Source: Phyllobacterium myrsinacearum
Lineage (GTDB): Bacteria; Pseudomonadota; Alphaproteobacteria; Rhizobiales; Rhizobiaceae
Assembly (NCBI RefSeq): GCF_014138285.1
Contig: NZ_JACGXN010000007.1
Location: 1-64,000, forward strand
Length of the DNA stretch: 64,000 nt
Direction: 5' to 3'
This document shows positions 30,896-39,943 of the stretch, in pieces. A model generated the notes under the pieces. That model worked only from the letters and a program-made list of their open reading frames with translations, searched no databases and was not told where the DNA came from. Positions within the stretch are counted from its first letter, which is position 1. Each line of letters begins with the position of its first letter. The position numbers and the translations under genes are program-made.

Positions 30896-30971
30896 GGTTC
30901 GTGGTTCGACAAGCTCACCATGAGGGAGGAGGCGCACTCTCCCTCATGGTGAGCTTGTCGAACCACGAACC
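30896..30971. repeat. Palindromic repeat element, copy B (minimal)
   Basis: 33-nt perfect inverted arms (30896-30928 and 30939-30971) with only a 10-nt centre. It starts 35 bp after the dnaE stop and would fold into a very long RNA hairpin, so it probably serves as the dnaE transcript end. It lacks the roughly 75-nt interior of the other copies. Confidence 0.92.
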
Positions 30972-31041
30972 ACGAGCCAATGGCTTTGCAGCAGGACCGG
31001 ATTCAATCTCTTAAACAAACCCAGCAAATACCTGAATCAAA

Positions 31042-32358
31042 TCACTCAATCTCGTCCGGAACCGGCCTTGTCCGTTGCTTGATCTTGCCGAAAGTGTAGC
31101 CTGTCTCGACGGCATTGTTGCCGAATTTTCCACGCAGCTTGTCGATTGCCGTCTCCGCGACAGCACGCTTTGTTGCCTGCACATCGACAAGATCAAGCGG
31201 ATCAGCACGTCCGTCGTCGCTGAGATCGCTCACGCCGATACCGAGCAGGCGAAACCGTGTGCCGTCAATTTCCTTTTCCAGCAGTGCCAATCCCGTACGG
31301 AAAATCCGGTCGGCGAGTTGTGTCGGATCGGCCAACTGGCGATTGCGGGTTTTCAGTTTGAAATCGCTCGACTTGAGCTTGAGAACCACTGTCCTGCCGG
31401 CAATATCGGCTGCCTTCAGGCGGCGCGAAACCTTTTCGGAAAGCGAGCGCAGGATCGGAACAAGTTCTTCCAGCCTGCCGATATCCTCGTTAAACGTCGT
31501 TTCCGCCGAAACGCTCTTGGATTCGCTGTCGGGTTCCACCCGGCGCGTATCGATGCCGCGTGACAACTGGTAGAGCCGTTGACCCATGGTGCCGTAAGCG
31601 CCCATCAGCGCGCCGAGTTCCATGGTCTGCAACTGGCCGATGGTACGAATCCCATCCTTTTCCAGCGTGGCAGCAAATACTTTCCCGACGCCCCAGATCA
31701 TGGTCACCGGCTTGTCACGCAGAAAATCGGGCGTTTCTGCCTCGCCGATAACAGAAAAGCCGCGCGGCTTGTCAAAATCCGAGGCGATCTTTGCCAGAAA
31801 CTTGCAATAGGAGAGGCCAACCGAAACTGACAATCCCATTTCCTTCTCCACCCGGTTGGAAAACTGCGCCATCACACGCACAGGCGGATCATGGTGCAGG
31901 CGCTGCGTGCCGGACAGATCGAGAAATGCCTCGTCGATCGACAGTGGCTCAACCTGTGGTGTCAGATCGCGCATCATCTGGCGAATCTCGCGCCCGACGC
32001 GTACATATTTTTCCATGTTCGGGCTGATGACCACCGCATGGGGGCAGGCTTCCAGCGCCTTGAACATCGGCATGGCGGATTTCACGCCATGAATGCGCGC
32101 GACATAGCAGGCTGTTGAGACAACACCGCGCTTGCCACCGCCAATGATAACCGGCTTGTTGCGCAGTTCCGGGTTATCCCGCTTCTCGACCGAGGCGTAG
32201 AATGCGTCACAGTCCACATGCGCAATGGAGAGCCTGTATAGCTCCGCGTGGCGAAGCAGGCGGGGGCTGCCGCATTGCTGGCATCGGCGCCCGGCAGACG
32301 CCTGCGCTGTCAGACAGTCGCGGCAGAATCCAAATTCAGGATCGTTGAGGGGTGCCAT
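31042..32358 (-). CDS. dinB: DNA polymerase IV (Y-family) with N-terminal zinc-finger-like motif
   Basis: A 438-residue translesion polymerase. The catalytic acidic residues are Asp49 in [14 protein letters not shown] and Asp142-Glu143 in [11 protein letters not shown], with the little finger domain at about 285-395. Ahead of the core there are 40 extra residues with Cys12, Cys15, Cys26 and Cys29 (CxxC-x10-CxxC), a possible small zinc finger not present in E. coli DinB. As I recall, rhizobial genomes carry a DinB paralogue of this type. The tail lacks a clear QL-type beta-clamp motif. Confidence 0.93.
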   Translation of the reverse strand: MAPLNDPEFGFCRDCLTAQASAGRRCQQCGSPRLLRHAELYRLSIAHVDCDAFYASVEKRDNPELRNKPVIIGGGKRGVVSTACYVARIHGVKSAMPMFKALEACPHAVVISPNMEKYVRVGREIRQMMRDLTPQVEPLSIDEAFLDLSGTQRLHHDPPVRVMAQFSNRVEKEMGLSVSVGLSYCKFLAKIASDFDKPRGFSVIGEAETPDFLRDKPVTMIWGVGKVFAATLEKDGIRTIGQLQTMELGALMGAYGTMGQRLYQLSRGIDTRRVEPDSESKSVSAETTFNEDIGRLEELVPILRSLSEKVSRRLKAADIAGRTVVLKLKSSDFKLKTRNRQLADPTQLADRIFRTGLALLEKEIDGTRFRLLGIGVSDLSDDGRADPLDLVDVQATKRAVAETAIDKLRGKFGNNAVETGYTFGKIKQRTRPVPDEIE

Positions 32359-32428
32359 GATGCTCGGAACATAAATAGAACATACCGAACTTACTGAAGA
32401 GACACGCCTCTTGCAAGCCGTTTACGCC

Positions 32429-32719
32429 TCAATACACATCCTCCTGCCGTCCGCCCGGCAACTGCCGCAACGCTTCCTGAACCTGCGCAGGGGCGGTTTG
32501 CGTTGCCTCGCAGTAGCGCATCAGCGTTGGCTCATGCGCAAGGTAGAACTGCAGCACGCCAGCCAGAAAACCGGGCTCCTGTGCGGCCTCTCGAATTTGA
32601 TCCGCGGTAATGCCCGTGAGGGCAAGAAAGCGTGGAAGCAATTCATTATCCTGTGCCAGAAAGACCAAAGAATTGATCGCAAGGTCCTGCGCATCCTCAA
32701 GGCTCATTTGCTGTTTCAT
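32429..32719 (-). CDS. DUF3572 family protein
   Basis: A 96-residue all-helical, acidic protein matching the DUF3572 family found in alphaproteobacteria. Recognisable segments are DAQDLAINSLVFLAQDNELLP and LQFYLAHEPTLMRYCE. It lies 70 bp upstream of dinB on the same strand and divergent from divK. Function unknown. Confidence 0.8.
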   Translation of the reverse strand: MKQQMSLEDAQDLAINSLVFLAQDNELLPRFLALTGITADQIREAAQEPGFLAGVLQFYLAHEPTLMRYCEATQTAPAQVQEALRQLPGGRQEDVY

Positions 32720-33021
32720 TCTGCCTGTCAGTCCCGAAATGTGTGTTCATCAGAACACCCTTGAAAAACAATATTCACATTTGATGTCTTGTAGAGCCCC
32801 CATTGCAAGCAAAGGGCTTAATGACCAATTGAATCTCTACAAAAGAAGATGTTCAATAAAGCCTTGGTTAAACATGATCTGCAGCATTTTTTGACTGGTA
32901 TGAAGAGTTACCTTTTCATCAATCAAAACACGCTATCACATGCATCCATTCAATGATGCTGCGGTGGGAGCCTTGTCAAGGCGGCAATCCCACACCACGC
33001 ATGATCAACGGGAAGTGGCCA
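32720..33021. promoter_or_regulatory. Divergent promoter region between the DUF3572 gene and divK
   Basis: About 300 AT-rich base pairs without a gene. TTAA-N7-TTGA at 32818-32832 is one base from the CtrA consensus TTAA-N7-TTAA. DivK acts in the CtrA phosphorelay, so autoregulation is possible; this is inference from one near-match. No -35/-10 boxes were assigned. Confidence 0.35.
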
Positions 33022-33393
33022 ATGGTGAAGAAAGTTATGATCGTCGAGGACAATGAGCTCAACATGAAGCTCTTCCGCGACCTTATCGAAGCCAGCGGCT
33101 ATGAAACCATCCGGACACGCAATGGCCTCGAGGCGCTCGACCTGGCGCGCGAACATCGCCCGGACCTGATCCTCATGGACATCCAGTTGCCTGAGGTCTC
33201 CGGGCTTGAAGTCACCAAATGGCTCAAGGCCGATGACGACCTGCATGTCATCCCCGTCATCGCCGTCACTGCTTTTGCCATGAAGGGCGATGAGGAACGT
33301 ATCCGGCAGGGCGGGTGTGAAGCCTATATATCCAAGCCGATTTCCGTGCCGAAATTCATCGAAACCATTAAGTCCTATCTTGGTGATGCATGA
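33022..33393 (+). CDS. divK: Cell-cycle response regulator DivK
   Basis: A 123-residue single-domain receiver. The acidic pocket Glu9-Asp10, phosphoacceptor Asp53 in [13 protein letters not shown], the conserved Thr in [15 protein letters not shown] and Lys in YISKPISVP are all present, with no output domain. In alphaproteobacteria DivK is phosphorylated by DivJ-type and dephosphorylated by PleC-type kinases and controls CtrA activity and asymmetric division. ATG 33022 gives the conserved MxKxVMIVEDN start. pleD follows after 28 bp, the usual pair. Confidence 0.95.
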   Translation: MVKKVMIVEDNELNMKLFRDLIEASGYETIRTRNGLEALDLAREHRPDLILMDIQLPEVSGLEVTKWLKADDDLHVIPVIAVTAFAMKGDEERIRQGGCEAYISKPISVPKFIETIKSYLGDA

Positions 33394-33421
33394 CCCGTCT
33401 GTTTTCCCGGAGAAGTGAACT

Positions 33422-34801
33422 ATGACGGCCCGCATACTTGTCGTGGATGATGTCCCAGCCAACGTGAAGCTTCTCGAAGCGCGGCTGAGCGCCGAATATT
33501 ATGAAGTCGTCACCGCCTCGAACGGCTATGAAGCGCTCGAGTTCTGTGAGAACAACAGCGTCGATGTCATCCTTCTCGACATCATGATGCCGGGTATGGA
33601 CGGGTTTGAGGTCTGCCGCCGGCTGAAGTCCCAGCCCGACACCGCGCATATTCCGATTATTCTGGTGACGGCGCTCGATCAGGATATGGACCGGATCACC
33701 GGCCTGAATTTTGGCGCGGATGATTTTCTGACCAAGCCGGTCAATGATCTCCAGCTGCTCGCCCGGGTGAAGAGCCTGGTGCGTTTGAAAAACCTGACTG
33801 ACGAACTGCGTTTGCGGGTGGCAACCACCCGCGACGTCGGTCTTGAATCCATCCTGCGTTTTCCCAGCGGTATCGAAGCCATAGGCCGGGATGCCAAGGT
33901 ATTGCTGATCGACGAGCGGCCTGCCAGTGTCGAGCGAATCAGAACGGTGCTGGCTGACGAATGCACTGTCGATGTTCAAACCGACCCACAGACAGGTTTT
34001 TTCGACGCCATTCAGGGCAATCATGACTGCCTTATCATTGCTTCGAGCTTTACCGATTACGATCCTTTGCGAATTTGTGCGCAGTTGCGCTCACTCGACA
34101 ATACACGGTCGATGCCGATCATATTCGTTGCGGATCAAGGCGAGGAGCCGAAGATCCGGCGCGCGCTGGAACTTGGTGTCAATGATTACGTGGTTCGTCC
34201 GCTCAATTCCAACGAATTGCTGGCTCGCTTGCGCACGCAACTGCGGCGCAAAGCCTATCATGACGGCCTGCGCGCCAGTGTGGTCAAAACCTACGAGATG
34301 GCCGTCACCGACAGCCTGACCGGTCTGCACAACCGGCTCTATCTGGAGACGCACCTTGCAACCCTGTTCAAGCGTGCGGTGGACCGCCGCCGGCCGCTGT
34401 CGATCCTGATGACGGATATCGACCGGTTCAAGCTGATCAATGACACCCATGGACATGATGGCGGGGATGAGGTTTTGCGCGAGTTTGCCCGCCGTCTGCG
34501 CCGCAATGTGCGCGGCAGCGACCTTGCCAGCCGCTATGGCGGGGAAGAATTCTTTATCGTCATGCCCGATACGGATCTGACCATGGCGGCCATCGTCGCC
34601 GAGCGTATCCGGCGGGAAGTGGCCTCGACGCCGTTCTTTGTCGATGACGGTATCACCAGCGTACCGGTGACCATCAGCATCGGCATTGCCAGTGTGCAGT
34701 CGAAGGATGATACGGTGCAGAATATGCTGAAGCGTGCCGATGAGGCGCTCTACGGTGCCAAGGCATCCGGACGCAACAAGGTTGTATCCGAGGCCGCGTA
34801 G
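33422..34801 (+). CDS. pleD: Response regulator / diguanylate cyclase PleD
   Basis: A 459-residue protein with REC-REC-GGDEF layout. The first receiver has Asp9-Asp10 and phosphoacceptor Asp53 (LLDIMMPGMDG). The second, about residues 155-275, is degenerate and serves dimerisation. The cyclase active site is GGEEF at 373-377, and RGSD at 364-367 is the RxxD inhibitory site for c-di-GMP. It makes c-di-GMP on phosphorylation at the pole during the cell cycle. Co-transcribed with divK. Confidence 0.95.
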   Translation: MTARILVVDDVPANVKLLEARLSAEYYEVVTASNGYEALEFCENNSVDVILLDIMMPGMDGFEVCRRLKSQPDTAHIPIILVTALDQDMDRITGLNFGADDFLTKPVNDLQLLARVKSLVRLKNLTDELRLRVATTRDVGLESILRFPSGIEAIGRDAKVLLIDERPASVERIRTVLADECTVDVQTDPQTGFFDAIQGNHDCLIIASSFTDYDPLRICAQLRSLDNTRSMPIIFVADQGEEPKIRRALELGVNDYVVRPLNSNELLARLRTQLRRKAYHDGLRASVVKTYEMAVTDSLTGLHNRLYLETHLATLFKRAVDRRRPLSILMTDIDRFKLINDTHGHDGGDEVLREFARRLRRNVRGSDLASRYGGEEFFIVMPDTDLTMAAIVAERIRREVASTPFFVDDGITSVPVTISIGIASVQSKDDTVQNMLKRADEALYGAKASGRNKVVSEAA

Positions 34802-34931
34802 GGCGGGTTGATTCAAAGAGAACCTCTGAAGCAAATTCGTCCAGATAAAATCGCGTTTTGCGAACGAGCCGGATCAAATCCCCAAGGCGCATCAGGCGGG
34901 AAGAGGGCGAATCGAATTGCCAACCCGGAAA

Positions 34932-34958
34932 CAAAAATGCCGCCCGAAGGCGGCATTC
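34932..34958 (-). terminator. Rho-independent terminator of rpmG
   Basis: On the minus strand: AATGCCGCC, loop TTCG, GGGCGGCATT, then TTTGTTT. A canonical terminator with a UUCG-type loop, 23 bp after the rpmG stop. Confidence 0.9.
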
Positions 34959-34981
34959 TGATCGTGCGGGAAAATCCAGGA

Positions 34982-35149
34982 TTACTTGATCTTGGTTTCC
35001 TTGAATTCAACGTGCTTGCGTACAACAGGGTCGTACTTGCGGAAAGAGAACTTCTCTGTCTTCGTACGGCTGTTCTTGCTCGTTACGTAGAAGAAACCGG
35101 TATCAGCGGTCGACAGAAGCTTGATCTTGATATTTGCAGCCTTAGCCAT
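34982..35149 (-). CDS. rpmG: 50S ribosomal protein L33
   Basis: A 55-residue basic protein beginning [18 protein letters not shown] and containing [14 protein letters not shown] and [18 protein letters not shown], the L33 family pattern. It lacks the paired CxxC motifs, so it is the zinc-independent C-minus form. It stands alone with its own terminator. Confidence 0.96.
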   Translation of the reverse strand: MAKAANIKIKLLSTADTGFFYVTSKNSRTKTEKFSFRKYDPVVRKHVEFKETKIK

Positions 35150-35256
35150 TTTCAGTTTACCTGTCTTTATTAGAAGAGGACCGCCGTTCAGTCCAACAAC
35201 GTGGCTATAAGCGGAAATTCAGGCGGACATGTACCAACACCCGCCGAAAAGTCAAG

Positions 35257-36435
35257 CTAGTTCCTGCGTCTTATCAGCCGCGAGCCGACCAAAAGCGCGT
35301 ACCCGGCGAAGAATATTGCCAGCGACACGGCGAATCCGCCGGGACCCATCGCATCCATACCAAGGCCCAATGCCTGCGGGCCGACGAGCATGCCGACAGC
35401 ATAGCAGAAGACGAAAGCAGCATTGGCCGAGGCGAGTTCGCGCCCGGTGAGCTGTGAGCCCAGATGCGCGAGGCCGACCGTATAGAGCCCGGCAACGACG
35501 CCGCCCCAGATGAAGAACAGCCCGGCCACCAGATACCAGTTCGCGGTAATGAACGGCAGGATGCACATGCCCGCCAGTCCCACCAGCGCGCAGACCAGTA
35601 GGATCTTGCGGCGATCCTGCACATGATCGCTCAACAGGCCGATGGGTATCTGCATCAGCACATTGCCAAGACCGATCGTGGTCAGGAGCAGGGCGGCATC
35701 CGCCTCGCTGTAGCCGATGCGTGCGCCGTAGACGGGAAACAGCGCAAAGCCGCCGGTTTCCACGGCGCCGAAGACGAACACGGCCGCCGTTGCCGTCGGC
35801 ACGGCCCAGATGAACGGCGCGAAGGGAACGTGCTCTTCTTCGTGAAAGTCAGGACTCTCCTTCCACGCGAGCAGGACAGGCAGCATGGCAAAGATAATAA
35901 TACCGAAGCCGACGGCGAACGGAGTGATGCCGGTGCTGCCGATGCGCGAAAACAGCCATGGCCCAAGTGCAAAACCCATGGACAGCACCGTTGCATAGAC
36001 CCCGAGCACCAGCCCGCGCTTTTCCGGCGGGGCAGCGGTGTTGATCCAGTATTCCGACAGGATGAACAGCATGGTCAGGGCAAAATGCAGGAAGACGCGC
36101 AGGACAACCCAGACCCAGAAATCGCTGAAGACGTAAAAGCCGAAGAAGGAACAGGCGCCGATCAGAAGCATGATCAGCAATGTCGGAACAACCCCGAGCC
36201 GTGCGGCTATGGAGGCGGCGAAGGGGGCCGCAACGATCGAGGCGATACCGGCGACCGCCGCGTTCAGACCGATCATCGTGGCGGAGTGGCCGCGATTTTC
36301 CAGGATGACGCTAAGCAGCGGAATGCCAAGACCGATGGCGACACCGACGGCGCTGATCGTGGCGATGGCCGCAACAAGGGCGCGCCACGATGACCGGACG
36401 ACGATCGTGTCCGTTGATTGCTGCATGGAATCCAC
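35257..36435 (-). CDS. MFS transporter
   Basis: A 392-residue permease with about 12 helices. The first half has the loop AARLGVVPTLL and the motif AAPPEKRGLVLGVYATVLSMGFALG; the second half begins near FIWAVPTATA. Similarity is to the YcaD/YfkF-like efflux group; substrate unknown. The GTG at 36435 has GAGAGG seven nt upstream and overlaps the NUDIX gene's TAG by one base; an ATG nine nt downstream (36426) is the alternative. Confidence 0.85.
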   Translation of the reverse strand: MDSMQQSTDTIVVRSSWRALVAAIATISAVGVAIGLGIPLLSVILENRGHSATMIGLNAAVAGIASIVAAPFAASIAARLGVVPTLLIMLLIGACSFFGFYVFSDFWVWVVLRVFLHFALTMLFILSEYWINTAAPPEKRGLVLGVYATVLSMGFALGPWLFSRIGSTGITPFAVGFGIIIFAMLPVLLAWKESPDFHEEEHVPFAPFIWAVPTATAAVFVFGAVETGGFALFPVYGARIGYSEADAALLLTTIGLGNVLMQIPIGLLSDHVQDRRKILLVCALVGLAGMCILPFITANWYLVAGLFFIWGGVVAGLYTVGLAHLGSQLTGRELASANAAFVFCYAVGMLVGPQALGLGMDAMGPGGFAVSLAIFFAGYALLVGSRLIRRRN

Positions 36436-37178
36436 TAGAAAACCTCTCGGACGAAGCGCCCGTATTTCATGGCGTACTGAACGACGGTATGGCCGGGTTG
36501 CAGCGTGGGATTGGCTTCGAGAACCACCTGCGCTTCCTGGATAATGGCGCGGGTGATCGTCGGAATGTCCAGTTTCAGGGCTTCATTGAAGGGGAGCCAG
36601 CACAGTTCCTCAAGCTCAAGCGACGGTCCCGTTCCCTCGGGCAGGCTGTCGGCCACCGCGTCGCGGAAGGCCATGAAGAAGCGGGTATCGAAGCGGCGCG
36701 TGCGGCCGGGCGGCGTGGTGGCCCGGGCGAAATAGCGCAATGCGGAAAGATCAGGCAGGATGCCGCGCTCGACGAAGGCGGCCCAGTCAGGGTAATTGAT
36801 CGTGGCGGCAGGCGCGCGTTTGCCGAGGAACAGCCCGGCTTCCTCATAGGTCTCGCGAATGGCCGAGAGGGCGAGGGCGCGGCAGCGCTGGATGCTGGGG
36901 CGTGTGCCCATGCCTTTCAGCAGATTGCGCTCGTCAGCCGGTGTCAGCTCGCCGATCGCGGCAATCCGGCCATCGGCACGTTCCGTGCGCCCGCCGGGAA
37001 AAACGAACTTCCCCGGCATGAAGACATGGCGCATGTGACGGCGGCCCATGAGAATGCGCACATCCTTGCCCGAGCGGTCAATGAGCAGAAGCGATGCGGC
37101 ATCGCGCGGCCGCAGACGGACATTTGTCTTTGCAGCCTCGTCAGACGCGGATTTGTCGAGATCACTCAATGGCATCAT
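36435..37178 (-). CDS. NUDIX hydrolase
   Basis: A 247-residue NUDIX-fold protein that would cleave a nucleoside diphosphate linked to another group. The NUDIX box core RETYEEAGL follows the strand with VFPGGRTE. Length and the GRRHMRHVFMPGKFVFPGG start resemble the longer CoA-pyrophosphatase/NUDT19-like proteins, but the substrate is not decided. Two adjacent ATGs (37178, 37175) are possible. It overlaps the MFS gene by one base and starts two bases after the DUF983 stop. Confidence 0.87.
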   Translation of the reverse strand: MMPLSDLDKSASDEAAKTNVRLRPRDAASLLLIDRSGKDVRILMGRRHMRHVFMPGKFVFPGGRTERADGRIAAIGELTPADERNLLKGMGTRPSIQRCRALALSAIRETYEEAGLFLGKRAPAATINYPDWAAFVERGILPDLSALRYFARATTPPGRTRRFDTRFFMAFRDAVADSLPEGTGPSLELEELCWLPFNEALKLDIPTITRAIIQEAQVVLEANPTLQPGHTVVQYAMKYGRFVREVF

Positions 37179-37179
37179 G

Positions 37180-37611
37180 TCACCGTTCCGGCGGTTCCAG
37201 TTCATCGGTTTCGCCGCCGAAACCATGCATGTAATTGGCCCATTGCAATCCAATGATAGCGCCCTTTATGGGTTGAAGCAGAGCAATTGACATGATCACT
37301 GTCAGCGGAGCCCAAATTGCCAGATGCACCCACATGGAGAGCAGGACGAGCGTTTCCACCGCAAGGAATCCACCCAGCACAATATGGCCTACAATTGTGA
37401 TGGTTATATAAGCAGGAAAATCATCAGCTTGCTGATGGGTATAGTCTTCGCCGCAGACGGCACACCGGTCGACTGATTTGACGAAAGCGCGGAACAGTTT
37501 GCCTTCACCGCAATGGGGGCAGCGGCCGCGAAAACCGCGCCACATGGCCTGACCCACCAGACGTTTGGGTCTTGCCGGGGCAGTATCTGCGCCAAAAATC
37601 TGTTCCGTCAT
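37180..37611 (-). CDS. DUF983 family membrane protein
   Basis: A 143-residue protein with an N-terminal zinc-ribbon (CPHCGEGKLF and CAVCGEDY, about residues 33-60) and two membrane helices (about 70-92 and 95-118). This is the DUF983 family of alphaproteobacteria, sometimes near cytochrome oxidase genes, with no defined function known to me. The start ATG overlaps the rnr TGA (ATGA), so it is co-translated with rnr. Confidence 0.85.
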   Translation of the reverse strand: MTEQIFGADTAPARPKRLVGQAMWRGFRGRCPHCGEGKLFRAFVKSVDRCAVCGEDYTHQQADDFPAYITITIVGHIVLGGFLAVETLVLLSMWVHLAIWAPLTVIMSIALLQPIKGAIIGLQWANYMHGFGGETDELEPPER

Positions 37612-39932
37612 CCCTTGCCTCTTCGCCCGCCGCGGGAAAACCCGCCAGGACGTTTCTGGTTGCCGCGCGTAAACCGCTTGGCCTTGTGGTGCGAGCGAAC
37701 ACCGCTTGGAACGTCGTGCGGTTCGGTCAGCATCTCGAAACGCAATGCGCCCGCTACCGGCAGGGCTTCGATCAGGCGCACATCGACGATATCGCCCAAC
37801 CGGAAGCCTTTGCCGCTTCTTTCACCCGAAAGGGCATGGTTGGTTTCATCGTAAAGATAGTAATCATCGCCGAGAGTTGAAATGGGAATAAAGCCATCGG
37901 CACCATATGTCGCAAGCGCAACGAACAGCCCGGCCTTGGTCACACCTGATATGCGGCCCTGAAAACTGCTGCCAACCTTGTCTGCCAGATGATGGGCGAT
38001 CAGCCGGTCGACCGTATCGCGTTCGGCCGCCATGGCGCGCCGTTCTGAGGTGGAAATCAGCGCGGCGATTTCAGGCAGGTCTTCCTCTTCCTTGTGGGTG
38101 ATCCCGTCAGGTCCAAGGCCCAGTGCCGTGATCAGCGCGCGGTGCACGATCAGATCGGCATAGCGGCGGATCGGCGAGGTGAAGTGCGCATATTTCTGCA
38201 GGTTGAGGCCGAAGTGGCCAATATTTTCAGGGTTGTATTCAGCCTGGGATTGCGAACGCAGGACAACCTGATTGACCAGCTCCTGCTGGTCGCTGCCTTC
38301 GACGCGTTTGAGAATATGGTTGAACTGGTTCGGGCGCAGCTCCGCGCCCCGTGCCAGGGAAATATCCAGCGTGCGCAGGAATTCGCGCAGTATTTCCTGC
38401 TTGGCCAGCGAAGGCGTATCGTGAATGCGGAAAATCAGCGGCTGGCGTTTACGCTCCAGCGTTTCGGCGGCAGCGACATTGGCCTGGATCATGAATTCTT
38501 CGATGAGCTTGTGCGCATCGAGCCGTGGCGGAATCACCACCTTGTCCACTTTGCCTTCCGGCGTCAGCAGGATCTTCTTTTCCGGCAGGTCAAGTTCCAG
38601 CGGCTCACGCGCATCGCGTCCGCGCTTCAGCACCGCATAGGCAGCCCAAACCGGCTTCAGGATGCTGTCGAGAATGGGCGCCGTCTTGTCGTCGGTCGTG
38701 CCGTCAATGGCCGCCTGCGCCTGCGGATAGGAAAGGCGCGCATGGGAGCGCATCATGATGCGGTGGAAGGTGTGCGAGATCTTGCGGCCATCGGCACCGA
38801 ACGTCATGCGCACGGCGAGGGCCGGGCGGTCGACCAGTTCCTTTAGCGAGCAGAGATCGTTGGAAATACGCTCGGGCAGCATCGGCACGACACGGTCGGG
38901 GAAATAGACCGAATTGCCTCGCTTCAGCGCTTCCCGGTCCAGCGCTGACTCCGGCGTGACATAAGCCGCAACGTCGGCGATGGCCACGGTTGCGATAAAG
39001 CCGCCGGGGTTCTTGTCGTCCGTATCGGGTTCCGCATAAACGGCATCGTCATGATCCTTGGCGTCGGCCGGATCGATGGTGACGAGCGGCATATGCCGCC
39101 AGTCCTCCCGGTGCGCCATGGTGGCAGGCTTGGCCTTTTCCGCCTCGGCAATCACGCTGTCAGGAAACACGTGCGGGATTTCGTGCTCGTGGATGGCAAT
39201 CATCGACAGGGCGCGCTCGCTGGCGACGGAGCCGATGATCTGGCTGATTCTGGCCAATGGCAGTCCGTAGCGGCCGATCTTGGTCACCTCAACTTCAACG
39301 AGGTCGTTTGCCTTGGCATTGTTCAGCTGGTTGGGATCGACGGAAAGCTCCGCCTGCCGCCGTTCGACCGGTTCGATCCGCCATTCGCCATTGTCGAGAT
39401 GGCGCAGCACGCCAAGCACTGCATCCTTGCGATGCTCGATACGCTTGATGATACGTGCCGTATAGGCCGGACCGCTCGAATCGGCGCTCTGGAAGATACG
39501 CGCGAGAACGCGGTCGCCGACACCGGGTGTCGGACCCTTCTGGTTGCGCGAGGCACGGATGAAAACCGTGGGTGGCCGGTCCTCGTGATCGGCCGGCCAT
39601 TCGGCCGGCTTGGCAATCAAACCGCCATCGCCATCGCGTCCGGTAATATCGAGAACCGCAACACTGGGCAGGCTGCCGGGAACGGCAAGGCGCTTTGCCC
39701 GCTTCTCTACGAGGCCATCATCCGCCAGATCGCGCAGGATATCTTTCAGGCCGATACGCGCATCACCCTTGAGATTGAAAGCCTTGGCAATATCGCGTTT
39801 GCCCGCGCGGTCCGGATTCTCCTTGATGAACTGGAGAATTTCCTCGCGGCCCGGCAGATAGGGCTCGCGCCCGGTTTCTGCGGAACTGGCAGGCCGCTTT
39901 TTTCCTTTGGGTGGAGAGATACGGCGTGCCAA
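37608..39932 (-). CDS. rnr: Ribonuclease R
   Basis: A 774-residue 3'-5' exoribonuclease of the RNB family that degrades structured RNA. An N-terminal winged-helix segment (about 25-85) and cold-shock OB folds precede the catalytic domain, whose active-site aspartates are in DPADAKDHDDAVY near residue 290. The RNB core also shows SPIRRYADLIVHRAL, and an S1 domain follows (SSFQGRISGVTKAG). The basic tail is Gly/Arg/Lys-rich. Lies 11 bp after topA; the topA-rnr-DUF983-NUDIX run forms one operon. Confidence 0.95.
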   Translation of the reverse strand: MARRISPPKGKKRPASSAETGREPYLPGREEILQFIKENPDRAGKRDIAKAFNLKGDARIGLKDILRDLADDGLVEKRAKRLAVPGSLPSVAVLDITGRDGDGGLIAKPAEWPADHEDRPPTVFIRASRNQKGPTPGVGDRVLARIFQSADSSGPAYTARIIKRIEHRKDAVLGVLRHLDNGEWRIEPVERRQAELSVDPNQLNNAKANDLVEVEVTKIGRYGLPLARISQIIGSVASERALSMIAIHEHEIPHVFPDSVIAEAEKAKPATMAHREDWRHMPLVTIDPADAKDHDDAVYAEPDTDDKNPGGFIATVAIADVAAYVTPESALDREALKRGNSVYFPDRVVPMLPERISNDLCSLKELVDRPALAVRMTFGADGRKISHTFHRIMMRSHARLSYPQAQAAIDGTTDDKTAPILDSILKPVWAAYAVLKRGRDAREPLELDLPEKKILLTPEGKVDKVVIPPRLDAHKLIEEFMIQANVAAAETLERKRQPLIFRIHDTPSLAKQEILREFLRTLDISLARGAELRPNQFNHILKRVEGSDQQELVNQVVLRSQSQAEYNPENIGHFGLNLQKYAHFTSPIRRYADLIVHRALITALGLGPDGITHKEEEDLPEIAALISTSERRAMAAERDTVDRLIAHHLADKVGSSFQGRISGVTKAGLFVALATYGADGFIPISTLGDDYYLYDETNHALSGERSGKGFRLGDIVDVRLIEALPVAGALRFEMLTEPHDVPSGVRSHHKAKRFTRGNQKRPGGFSRGGRRGKG

Positions 39933-39943
39933 TCGATATGTCC

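Noticed and set aside
30730-30966. Short frames reading VRQAHHEG or RPSTSSGSS type peptides at several places
   Set aside because: These are translations of the palindromic repeat arms, a known source of false gene calls.
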